Assembly (NCBI GenBank): GCA_019310665.1 | Contig: JAFDDW010000100.1 | Span: 1-8,788 of the forward strand | Length of the DNA stretch: 8,788 nucleotides | Reading direction: 5' to 3' | From: Deltaproteobacteria bacterium | GTDB lineage: Bacteria; Desulfobacterota; Desulfobacteria; Desulfobacterales; JAFDCJ01 | Part shown: in pieces, positions 1 through 5,943 of the stretch | Layout: each line of letters starts with the position of its first letter | How positions within the stretch are numbered: the first letter of the stretch is position 1 | Made by a program: the position numbers and the translations under genes | Notes under the pieces: generated by a model | What the model was told of the DNA's origin: nothing | Seen by the model: the letters and a program-made list of their open reading frames with translations, nothing else | The model's database searches: none

Positions 1-118
1 CCGATTTCATCCATTGCAGATAATCTGCAATGGCCTGCTTTAGAAGCTGATAGACACCGTTATCGAAATTGGGGCATAATTTTTCTGATGATCGTTTTTG
101 ATCTGTGGTGTCAGTCAT
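1..118 (-). CDS. 5' part of an unidentified protein (third gene of the left operon), cut by window edge
   Basis: An open frame starts with ATG at 118 and stays open for 39 codons to the left edge, so only the N-terminus is visible. It begins MTDTTDQKRSSEK and includes a segment reading YQLLKQAIADYLQWMK. The ATG overlaps the TGA of the preceding gene (ATGA at 118-115), a typical translationally coupled arrangement, and this is the main support for it being a real gene. The visible residues have a hydrophilic head followed by an amphipathic helix, and I recognise no family. A perfect 11-bp-arm inverted repeat lies inside the coding sequence at 11-33. From its neighbours it may belong to a mobile-element gene set, but that is inference. 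Confidence 0.55.
   Translation of the reverse strand, partial: MTDTTDQKRSSEKLCPNFDNGVYQLLKQAIADYLQWMKS
11..33. repeat. Perfect 11+1+11 palindrome
   Basis: Arms CCATTGCAGAT and ATCTGCAATGG flank a single A at 22. Every position pairs. It lies within the coding sequence of the partial gene at the left edge. An 11-bp perfect palindrome is rare by chance in a window of this size, so it may be a dimer binding site or hairpin, but no function can be assigned. Confidence 0.8.
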
Positions 119-663
119 GTTTTTTTTCCAAAGCAATGCGCGATGAGTTGATGGATGGTGGCCGGATCATGGGTTTGCATGTCCTTGGCGGTTTTCAACA
201 CCGCGGTAGACGACGATGGGGGCTTTTGCGGCAGCGATAATACCTGGAAAAGACTGCCATCAAAAGCGATCAGATCTTTTTCAATCAGCAGGTCTCTGGC
301 GAGAATATATTCGTCGACACAGATTTGTAAAAGCGAACAGATTTTATCGTAACCGTAGTAAGATAGCCCGTTGCGGTCGGCAACGATTACCAGAAACAAA
401 TACAGCAAAAGCTCATGGTGACTGAGGCTGCTCCAAAATCCCTGGCGTAAAAAGCGATGTTCGATAAAGGCAAAGCTTGTGGTGATTTTTCGAATGCGAT
501 GGGGCTCAAGAGGTTTTTTTTCGATGCGGCAACCCCTTGTGTTTGTGTTGTAGTGGTGGATTGTTGGTTGGTTGCCGCAGTTGGAATGCGCACGCCTATT
601 GGGGTCAGCAATTGGGGGAATTGGGCTAAGCGCTCTTTTAAGATCGTCACGTTGTTTTTTCAT
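115..663 (-). CDS. Winged-helix/HTH-like protein of an accessory operon
   Basis: This 182-residue protein starts with ATG at 663, preceded by a good Shine-Dalgarno (GGGAG, 8 bases upstream), which fixes the start. Residues ~1-60 are basic and proline-rich with low complexity. Residues ~64-145 look like a compact winged helix. The segment FLRQGFWSSLSHHELLLYLF is a first helix, DRNGLSYYGYDKICSLLQI resembles an HTH, and DLLIEKDLIAFDGSLFQVLSLP resembles the second helix and beta wing, as in DNA-binding domains of replication-initiator type. The C-terminal ~35 residues look disordered. It is the middle gene of three minus-strand genes, 48 bases after the zinc-ribbon gene and overlapping the next gene by 4 bases. 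A DNA-binding role, perhaps as a regulator or accessory protein of a mobile element, is inferred from fold pattern and context only. Confidence 0.72.
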   Translation of the reverse strand: MKKQRDDLKRALSPIPPIADPNRRAHSNCGNQPTIHHYNTNTRGCRIEKKPLEPHRIRKITTSFAFIEHRFLRQGFWSSLSHHELLLYLFLVIVADRNGLSYYGYDKICSLLQICVDEYILARDLLIEKDLIAFDGSLFQVLSLPQKPPSSSTAVLKTAKDMQTHDPATIHQLIAHCFGKKT

Positions 664-671
664 GCAAATTG

Positions 672-676
672 CTCCC
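672..676 (-). promoter_or_regulatory. Ribosome binding site of the winged-helix gene
   Basis: On the minus strand GGGAG lies 8 bases before the ATG at 663. It is the clearest Shine-Dalgarno in the left operon and fixes the start of this gene. Confidence 0.65.
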
Positions 677-711
677 TTGTGATGTTTTTGAGAGCCAATT
701 TACAGCCCTTT

Positions 712-1320
712 TTATGGCGGGTCAGTGCCTGTTTGGTGTTGGAAACGACTTTTTTTTAATTTTTTTGCTGCCCGACGGGGACCAAAGCCCAGCGGCGGAG
801 GTAACATGTGCAAATAACAACTGGCCCGTATGCGCAGTTCAGGTAAAACATATTTGACTCCCAGAGCGGATCTAAACGATGCGATGTTGGCAGAACATTC
901 GGCCGGCAGTGAGGGTAAAAGTTCGATCAATAGAGTCAATGCACAGCGAACCAGAAATAGGCGCCGTCTGATCCAACGCAGAACACCAGCAAGTTCTATA
1001 TCAATGCGCATGCTCTGCACCGCCGCTTCCTGGCTGGGTGAATCTTCCACCTTATTAATGGCGTTTTCGACTTGAATCAGTGTTCCGGGCAAACGTGAGG
1101 ACAGACAATCAGGTAAAAGACTAAAAGTTTGGTGTGCCTTCGGGCAGTACCATCGAGGGATTTTGATGCCCGGCGGAGTTTTACGTGGATAGGTTCCGTG
1201 CCGGGCAAAGCCACAACCGCCTGTTTCGTGAAGTGGACAGTTGTCAAGCCGGGCATCTTTCCAGGCTTGACGACGCACGTATTGTTGAGCCGATAAATCG
1301 GTGGCAAAGCGCAGTTGCAT
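712..1320 (-). CDS. Zinc-ribbon-like protein, possibly transposon-associated
   Basis: The 202-residue protein is read from the ATG at 1320. The frame stays open up to 1542, but those 74 extra codons run antisense to the SEC-C gene and do not look protein-like, so the shorter start is preferred. No clear Shine-Dalgarno precedes it. Residues 28-63 carry CPLH (C28, H31), C36, then RHGTY, RWYCPKAH (C59, H63) and TFSLLPDCL (C72). This layout resembles the N-terminal zinc ribbons of transposase-associated proteins (CPxxC, HGxYxR, RYxCxxCxxxF), with His replacing two cysteines. The middle (~90-180) is helical with RWIRRRLF and leucine-rich stretches. The tail (~178-202) is basic with two oligo-A codon runs. 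It is first of three same-strand genes, 48 bases before the winged-helix gene. The family is not firmly identified, and nucleic-acid binding is an inference from the Cys/His pattern and basic tail. Confidence 0.7.
   Translation of the reverse strand: MQLRFATDLSAQQYVRRQAWKDARLDNCPLHETGGCGFARHGTYPRKTPPGIKIPRWYCPKAHQTFSLLPDCLSSRLPGTLIQVENAINKVEDSPSQEAAVQSMRIDIELAGVLRWIRRRLFLVRCALTLLIELLPSLPAECSANIASFRSALGVKYVLPELRIRASCYLHMLPPPLGFGPRRAAKKLKKSRFQHQTGTDPP
750..766 (-). other. Two in-frame A-AAA-AAA slippery heptamers near the 3' end of the zinc-ribbon gene
   Basis: On the minus strand an A7 run (766-760), TT and an A8 run (757-750) encode Lys-Lys-Leu-Lys-Lys. Both runs present A_AAA_AAA in the reading frame, the classic -1 slippery form. 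A -1 slip would reach TGA after about ten codons. A +1 slip would add about 29 residues and stop at the TGA overlapping the next gene's ATG. There is no proof that frameshifting occurs, and the unshifted frame is complete. Confidence 0.35.
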
Positions 1321-1365
1321 GATATTTATATTGCCGAAAAAAGCCAAATATGAAAAGCTATTTTT
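1321..1365. promoter_or_regulatory. 45-base divergent intergenic region
   Basis: These 45 AT-rich bases separate the divergent ATGs at 1320 (minus) and 1366 (plus), so they must hold or overlap 5' signals for both genes. I see no convincing -35/-10 pair and no strong Shine-Dalgarno for either gene. Promoters may lie inside the opposing coding sequences. This could also be the junction between the accessory operon and older chromosomal sequence, but no terminal inverted repeat is visible. Confidence 0.35.
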
Positions 1366-1773
1366 ATGGCGAAAGTAAGTCGCAATGCACCCTGTCCTTG
1401 CGGCAGCGGCAAGAAATATAAAAAATGCTGTCTTTTGAGCCAGGATGGTAAAACACAATCGGCTGGGCAGCCAATGCGCTTCATTCCGGTGTATACCGAA
1501 CTTGATCAGCTTTCCAATAGTGTTGTTGATCTTATCAAACAAAACCGATGGGATGAGGCTGAAGCCGTGTCTCGCAAATTATTGACTGATTATCCTGATC
1601 AGGTCGATGGCCTTAACCGCTTAGCGATGGTATATGAGGCTCGGGGAGAAAAAAGCAAGGCGGCAGACTACTATCGTAAAGCTGCTGATTTTGCTGAGTC
1701 CAACCCTGGTTTTGATAAGCAAATGGTAAAGTGGTTTCTATCTGAGGCTCGTCGTATGAAAAAAGCAACGTAG
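1366..1773 (+). CDS. SEC-C zinc-motif protein with TPR-like helices
   Basis: This 135-residue protein starts at ATG 1366. Residues 7-22 are NAPCPCGSGKKYKKCC, a textbook SEC-C motif (CPCGSGKKYKKCC, Cys10, Cys12, Cys21, Cys22). It is the zinc-binding module found at the C-terminus of SecA and as a stand-alone N-terminal tag on many small proteins. Residues ~46-115 form antiparallel helices with TPR character: NRWDEAEAVSRKLLTDYPDQ, then GLNRLAMVYEARGEKSKAAD and YYRKAADFAE, matching the A-x2-Y/x-G-x5-A-x3-Y-x3-A spacing. The protein is probably soluble, since no signal peptide or membrane segment is seen. The SEC-C family role is general (protein or ribosome contact), and the partner here is unknown. 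It is divergent from the zinc-ribbon gene and is followed on the same strand by the PIN gene after 141 bases. Confidence 0.9.
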   Translation: MAKVSRNAPCPCGSGKKYKKCCLLSQDGKTQSAGQPMRFIPVYTELDQLSNSVVDLIKQNRWDEAEAVSRKLLTDYPDQVDGLNRLAMVYEARGEKSKAADYYRKAADFAESNPGFDKQMVKWFLSEARRMKKAT

Positions 1774-1914
1774 AAGAATATGATAGAAGGATAAGAACTA
1801 AAAGCAAAGAAAATACATATATATCTTTTTTAAAACCGGAGAAGTAGATCCAGAGTTTCCACAACATAACTAAAACTGGCACCGCAACGGCTATAAATCA
1901 AATATGACTGATTA
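1774..1914. other. Intergenic, no gene seen
   Basis: This 141-base AT-rich spacer lies between the SEC-C and PIN genes. No antitoxin-like reading frame was found on the plus strand (one ATG at 1781-1783 is followed by TAA after four codons). No hairpin with a T-tract or recognisable repeat was seen. Confidence 0.5.
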
Positions 1915-2319
1915 TTGCACATATCTTTTGCCAATCTGCAACAAATTGCCTCCAAAATTGTCGATATGGGGTTTCACAAGAAGTGCCTAATCGAGCGTAT
2001 GCCTCTGCTGCATCTGAGTCACAAGCCGGTTATCTCCATGCTGACGCTGGGTGAATTGCTGTATATTTCTTTTCGGCTAGGGCAGCCGGACAAGGGCAAG
2101 GAACTGGTGGACAGCATTGATAAATCAGCCCGTGTAATGCCTGTGGATCGACCAATAGTTGAAAAAGCCGCTTCCTTAAAAGCAGGTCGGGGCATCCCGT
2201 ATATTGATTCTATCATTCTATCCACATTCATGCTTACCGGCTGCAGGGAGATTCACACAACCGACCGAAATCATTTTTCCGAAATAAAAAATAAAGGCCT
2301 ATCGTTTGTTTTTTATTAA
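1915..2319 (+). CDS. PIN-domain (VapC-like) protein, probably orphan or decaying
   Basis: The longest reading begins with TTG at 1915, just after an in-frame stop at 1909, giving 134 residues. The first in-frame ATG is at 1966 (residue 18). No Shine-Dalgarno supports either start. The body is clearly a PIN domain: PVISMLTLGELLY (Glu47), RVMPVDRPIVEKAASLKAGR, then GIPYIDSIILSTFMLTGC (Asp98) and EIHTTDRNHFSEIKNKGL (Asp117). These give three of the four acidic metal ligands of the PIN RNase family. The first ligand normally sits in an N-terminal VDTxxL motif. Here the only candidate is KIVDMGF (Asp17), which lacks the usual Thr/Ser and the following hydrophobic strand. No antitoxin gene lies next to it. 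It could be an inactive remnant of a VapBC pair or an active PIN with an odd start. It converges on the radical SAM gene, 92 bases away. Confidence 0.7.
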   Translation: MHISFANLQQIASKIVDMGFHKKCLIERMPLLHLSHKPVISMLTLGELLYISFRLGQPDKGKELVDSIDKSARVMPVDRPIVEKAASLKAGRGIPYIDSIILSTFMLTGCREIHTTDRNHFSEIKNKGLSFVFY

Positions 2320-2411
2320 CCGTACGGCAATTTTTAAAACGCTTCAGTCTGTACAAAGTGTTTTTTTCCTATTTTTCTAAAAGCTGAAATTCTTTCGCAG
2401 CGAATCAATAT

Positions 2412-3929
2412 CTAATCCTCCGTCGTGAAATAGTCGGATATAACTCCCATAAAGCGGTTGTACTTGATGGCATAGTGGCTCAATCCCCGGTCGACGAAGC
2501 CTTCAGAAATTTTTTTATCTTCTTCTTCAATAGCCAGGGCTCTTTTTTCCCAGGTCTTGGCATCCAGGGCCAGGATCTCTTCAACTTTTTTCCTGTAAAA
2601 ACCAGCTACCGGAAGGTCTGAATAGGCATTTACAAACCAGGGCATAACCCGTCCGACTTTTTTTAAGAAAAGATTGTGCGCCTGGCCGAAATCAAGACAG
2701 GTGTCGTCGGTAAAGTTTTCCATTTGTTCCATTTTTTCAAAATCAATGTAGTTGCCTTCGGCACTGAGTTCATAAGCTTTGGTGCCGGGAAAGGGGAAGA
2801 AAAAAGACCAGCGGAAGCGACCGGGCTTGGTTTTGGCCATCAAATGGATGGTTGCCATGACATCCTCATGGGTTTCTGCGGGCAATCCGATCATCAAAAA
2901 CACGGAGGTGTGCAGCCCGTATTGATGGGCCGTTTCAATGGCGTTGACAATACTCGCATTTTTCATGCGGCGCTGGAGGATCCGGCTGCGGATGCGTTGA
3001 CTGCCGCTTTCTACGCCGAATTTTACAATCTTGCAATTGGCATCCGCCAGGTAACGGGCCCTTTTTTTATCGAAAAATCCCACATGGGCATTGACCACAA
3101 AGGGCAGGGCGCTGATTTTTTGGTAAGCCGCGCAGAATTGCTCGACATACTGGCGATAAAATGTGAACAGATCATCGTCTAAAATAAACATGCTGATGTT
3201 TTTATAGTGACGCTGAAGGTAATCGATCTCGGCCATCATCTGTTCGACAGCGAAATGGCGAATATAATTTAAGCTTTTAAAGCTGCAATTAAGATCCTTG
3301 CGGTAGTGGGACACCAGCTGGTGATTAAAACAATAGGTACAGGAAAACGGGCAGCCGCGGGAGGCCATCAACCCGACCCAGCCGTTTTTGGCATCAATGA
3401 TATTTTGAAAATCAAATATGTCGTAATCTTTGAAGGGCAGCTTGTTTAAATCGGGCAATGGCCGTAAGGGATTTAGCCGTACCGTATCGTTGTGCAAAAA
3501 GCCAAGATTTTGGACTTCCAAAAGACTCTGCTGCTGGCTTACCTTTTCGACAAATTGGACCAAGGCCTCTTCGGCTTCACCCCGTATAATGTAATCAAAG
3601 ACGCCGGACTGCAAGATCTGCTCACCGGCGGCCATGGTATGTATGCCGCCGCAAACCAAAGGTGCCTTCGTGGCCTTGCGCGTCCAACCTGCAAGCTCTT
3701 TGGCGTACGGCCATTGGTTGGTAACGACCGAAAAGCCGATGATATCCGCAGCCTCCTGTCTGATGCGGTTAAGAAATTGATCTTGGGACGGTAAAGGCTC
3801 TATATCCTCGCACAGTTGCCACAGAGAGACCTCATGTCCGGCCTCCTTGAGCACCGCGGATAAATGGGCTATTCCGTAGTTGAAGCCCAGCTGGGAGCCG
3901 GCGTTGGGATATATGAAGAGTATTTTCAT
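2412..3929 (-). CDS. B12-binding-domain radical SAM protein
   Basis: This 505-residue protein is read from ATG at 3929. A TTG two codons earlier (3935) is also possible, and neither has a clear Shine-Dalgarno. Residues ~1-135 match a cobalamin-binding-type Rossmann domain: KILFIYPNAG, GIAHLSAVLKEAGHEVSLW, ADIIGFSVVT, LVCGGIHTMAAGE and FDYIIRGEAEEAL. The DxHxxG cobalamin-ligand motif is absent, as in many radical SAM members of this class. The radical SAM core follows, with RGCPFSCTYC holding the 4Fe-4S ligands Cys193, Cys197 and Cys200, then FILDDDLF, KFGVESGSQRIRSRIL and the PFPGTKAYEL region. A helical C-terminal extension of ~90 residues ends the protein. The enzyme should use SAM, an iron-sulfur cluster and perhaps cobalamin for a radical methylation or rearrangement. 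The substrate cannot be read from sequence. It lies last in a same-strand block of envelope glycosyltransferase genes, which hints at a glycan or lipid substrate. Confidence 0.9.
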   Translation of the reverse strand: MKILFIYPNAGSQLGFNYGIAHLSAVLKEAGHEVSLWQLCEDIEPLPSQDQFLNRIRQEAADIIGFSVVTNQWPYAKELAGWTRKATKAPLVCGGIHTMAAGEQILQSGVFDYIIRGEAEEALVQFVEKVSQQQSLLEVQNLGFLHNDTVRLNPLRPLPDLNKLPFKDYDIFDFQNIIDAKNGWVGLMASRGCPFSCTYCFNHQLVSHYRKDLNCSFKSLNYIRHFAVEQMMAEIDYLQRHYKNISMFILDDDLFTFYRQYVEQFCAAYQKISALPFVVNAHVGFFDKKRARYLADANCKIVKFGVESGSQRIRSRILQRRMKNASIVNAIETAHQYGLHTSVFLMIGLPAETHEDVMATIHLMAKTKPGRFRWSFFFPFPGTKAYELSAEGNYIDFEKMEQMENFTDDTCLDFGQAHNLFLKKVGRVMPWFVNAYSDLPVAGFYRKKVEEILALDAKTWEKRALAIEEEDKKISEGFVDRGLSHYAIKYNRFMGVISDYFTTED

Positions 3930-4014
3930 GTTCAATTAGATATAGCTATGTTTCCGCAGCCTGCAGACTGTCGTCAAAGACTGATAAGTAGTACTTTAAT
4001 GGTGAATTTAAAAT

Positions 4015-4144
4015 AACAAATAACAAATCCCAAATTTCAAATAATTTCCAATACCCAAATCCCAAATTTCAAACCTGTTTTGGTCATTGAATATTGAAAA
4101 TTGAGATTTATTTGCAATTTGGTGCTTGAGATTTGAGATTTATC
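4015..4144. repeat. Heptad-array inverted repeat (NNCAAAT)n / (ATTTGNN)n
   Basis: The left arm contains degenerate 7-bp units in tandem: AACAAAT, AACAAAT, CCCAAAT, TTCAAAT at 4015-4042 and CCCAAAT, CCCAAAT, TTCAAAC at 4054-4074. The right arm holds the complementary form: ATTTGCA, ATTTGGT, GCTTGAG, ATTTGAG, ATTTATC at 4110-4144. The two arms fold back imperfectly around roughly 4075-4083. An exact 18-bp direct repeat occurs inside the left arm (4024-4041 and 4056-4073). It fills most of the spacer between the divergent GT9-like gene and the radical SAM gene. Read in the direction of transcription it lies after the former's stop codon and before the latter's start. No open frame or T-tract terminator is present. 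Confidence 0.8.
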
Positions 4145-4181
4145 AATATCATTTAACTCAAGAAGCTCCAATAAAACTGAT

Positions 4182-5687
4182 TCAAGTTGAATCTTTTCCT
4201 GCCCTCCTCTCGTTCATAATACGGGCAATGATATCTTCTACCTCAATGGAACTTGGGTCGGTGAGCGTGTCGACGTGAACAATCTGGCAACTGTTGGGGC
4301 CAAAGGCACTCCAGCGCCGGATAAAGCGCATGTTGTTGGAACCGGCAAAAATTGTTAAACAGGGTGTGTTAAGCGCCACGGCGATATGCTGACAGGCAGA
4401 GTCGTAACCAATGTACTCATCAGATTTTGCAATAATGGCCGCAATTTCACCGATGCGTGTCTGCAGGCCGATGACGCCGCGGCTGATGTTGCTGTCGAGG
4501 GCGGTGCCAAATACAGCATCCTGAGTGGCAAATCCGTTTTCTTTAACAGCCGTTAAAAGCAAATTGGAATTTTGAAGTTCCGCATCGCCGAAGCCCTTGT
4601 CCAGTACAATTACGGTATCCGGCTCCTGTAACAGGGACAGTAACAACTCTTTTTCTAACCGCCATCCCACCTTTTTGCGTTGATTGCCGCCGACACCGAA
4701 ATTAATTGCAATAACTCTGCGAGCACCGCATTTTTTCAGTTCACTGTAAAACTCAGAGGCCTTTGTCAGGTTCGATGAATGCGGCCAGATCCTGGGATAG
4801 CGAAAATCTTCCTGGCCGGTTACCTTATTAATCCAGGTGTTGGTTAATTGGGCCATGGACATATTGCCGGCAAAAGAAATGTCCGAGCGACTGTCAAAAA
4901 AGAAATATTGATCTTCGGGGATGATCGGCAATACCCCGAGTTGTGACAGGCGTGAATCCGGATCGATGAGAATGGTATTTTCCAACGGACAGGCGGCCAG
5001 TTCCTGTTGGATAATATTAAGCACCAGCTGCCAGCTGGACAATCGCCCGATCAATCCACCTTTGCGATTATAATCAACCGTCTGCAAACGAATGCGTGAA
5101 TTGCCGCCATAAATTTCATCGAGTTTAGTGCCGCCGATAAGCACGAGTTCCGCATCCGGGAAAAGGCCTGCCAGCCGTTGAATGATAATACTGGTAATCG
5201 CCACATCGGCCCCGATCGTGACCCTGGATAAAAGCAGAATCTTTTTCACATTCCTTTGCCGGGATAAATGTTTTCCATCCATCCGAATAGTCTTTATTCT
5301 ATTGAGCAGGTCATCGCGGTCAAAAATCTTAAAATCATTCAAACAACGATCCAGCTCCTGACCGGAGGGAAGTTTGCGGCAAAAGGAGATAAGTTGGGCC
5401 ATGACTCTATTGTATGTTTCGGTCTGCAAGTCTTCGAAATCATCGCACAAGCTTTCTATGATAATGCGAAACAGGGCCTGGGCGGCCATACCGGTCAGGT
5501 CGGTATTTTCGGAAAAGGTTGTCATTTCACACAGCAGATCAATATAATCTGCTTCATAGTGACAGTCCTTTAGATAGGCATCCATAAACGAATGGGCAAT
5601 CTGTCGGGACAGATGGGTAATTTCTTCTATATCGACGGTGGTGGCTTTTATGTCGGACCATTTTTCTCTATAAAATGACGATTTCAT
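4182..5687 (-). CDS. Divergent GT9-like (heptosyltransferase-family) protein with extra N-terminal domain
   Basis: This 501-residue protein starts with ATG at 5687. GGAG lies about 12 bases upstream, a rather long spacing. Residues ~1-145 are a mostly helical, acidic domain I do not recognise. Residues ~148-495 follow the GT-B layout of glycosyltransferase family 9: KKILLLSRVTIGADVAIT (Asp161 in place of the catalytic GD), LFPDAELVLIGG, then the second Rossmann half with AINFGVGGNQRKKVGW (330s), TVIVLDKGFGDAE (~360-370) and the nucleotide-sugar-side signature YIGYDSACQHIAVALNTPCLTIFAG (425-449). The classical family signature is DTGPxHxAxAxxxP, and here DTGP has become DSAC with QH retained. 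It is about 150 residues longer than a typical 350-residue WaaF. It probably transfers a sugar in envelope glycan synthesis, but donor and acceptor are unknown and loss of activity cannot be excluded. It sits downstream of waaF on the same strand. Confidence 0.82.
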   Translation of the reverse strand: MKSSFYREKWSDIKATTVDIEEITHLSRQIAHSFMDAYLKDCHYEADYIDLLCEMTTFSENTDLTGMAAQALFRIIIESLCDDFEDLQTETYNRVMAQLISFCRKLPSGQELDRCLNDFKIFDRDDLLNRIKTIRMDGKHLSRQRNVKKILLLSRVTIGADVAITSIIIQRLAGLFPDAELVLIGGTKLDEIYGGNSRIRLQTVDYNRKGGLIGRLSSWQLVLNIIQQELAACPLENTILIDPDSRLSQLGVLPIIPEDQYFFFDSRSDISFAGNMSMAQLTNTWINKVTGQEDFRYPRIWPHSSNLTKASEFYSELKKCGARRVIAINFGVGGNQRKKVGWRLEKELLLSLLQEPDTVIVLDKGFGDAELQNSNLLLTAVKENGFATQDAVFGTALDSNISRGVIGLQTRIGEIAAIIAKSDEYIGYDSACQHIAVALNTPCLTIFAGSNNMRFIRRWSAFGPNSCQIVHVDTLTDPSSIEVEDIIARIMNERRAGKDST

Positions 5688-5730
5688 GGATTACAGTGGC
5701 TCCTGCCTCAATGGAGTAAATTTATTAACA

Positions 5731-5759
5731 CTTAATTGAGCGTTTTTCGTTTAATTAGG
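5731..5759 (+). repeat. Small hairpin, 12-bp arms with 5-T loop
   Basis: Arms CTTAATTGAGCG (5731-5742) and CGTTTAATTAGG (5748-5759) flank TTTTT. As plus-strand RNA all twelve positions pair, three of them G-U. As minus-strand RNA those three become A-C mismatches. The sequence resembles the hairpin at 7130-7158 (AATTGAG then YGTTTT). It lies just upstream of the start of the divergent GT9-like gene. Confidence 0.6.
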
Positions 5760-5800
5760 GTCCTATATTACTAATGAGTTCATTATTGTTTAGACACGAG

Positions 5801-5907
5801 TTCACCGCCCGCTGCGCTCGAGATCGCAGAGCACGCAGAGACAAAATCCGCAAGGGCATAATAAAGATATGATTTTTCTCTGCGCTCTCGGCGAGCTCTG
5901 CGGTGAA
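5801..5907. repeat. GC-rich inverted repeat (TTCACCGC ... GCGGTGAA)
   Basis: The outer ends TTCACCGC (5801-5808) and GCGGTGAA (5900-5907) are perfect complements. The inner parts GCAGAGACAAAATC (5835-5848) and GATTTTTCTCTGC (5871-5883) also pair nearly perfectly, around a loop of about 22 bases. The left arm is about 11 bases longer and contains its own small CTGCG/CGCAG fold. It is much more GC-rich than the flanking spacer and has the look of a dispersed extragenic palindromic element. It sits between the waaF-type gene and the divergent GT9-like gene. Confidence 0.75.
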
Positions 5908-5943
5908 TACATCATTTAAATCGTAGCACACCATGTTTAATAA

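Noticed and set aside
1321..1542. Upstream extension of the zinc-ribbon frame by 74 codons
   Set aside because: It runs antisense through the well-supported SEC-C gene, and the conserved-looking domain begins only after the ATG at 1320.
1613..1882. Minus-strand open frame with a hydrophobic stretch that looks like a membrane helix
   Set aside because: It overlaps the SEC-C/TPR gene in antisense. The hydrophobicity is a by-product of complementing an AT-rich, Lys-rich sequence.
1904..1990. Alternative frame from an ATG at 1904 as the true PIN N-terminus with a frameshift
   Set aside because: The short peptide it encodes lacks a recognisable VDTxxL motif, so a frameshift repair is not supported.
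2320..2411. Possible bidirectional terminator between the convergent PIN and radical SAM genes
   Set aside because: T-runs are present, but no stable GC-rich stem adjoins them on either strand. Only short weak pairings were found.
2676..3182. 168-codon plus-strand open frame
   Set aside because: It is antisense to the radical SAM core, which has intact motifs. Composition and lack of any motif mark it as a shadow.
4024..4073. Exact 18-bp direct repeat considered as a CRISPR-like array
   Set aside because: There are only two copies, 14 bases apart, within a 7-bp periodic low-complexity tract. Spacers are not unique and there are no cas genes.
4179..4193. 15-bp palindrome (7+1+7) over the stop codon of the divergent GT9-like gene
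   Set aside because: A 7-bp-arm palindrome is expected about this often by chance in a window of this length, and no T-tract follows.
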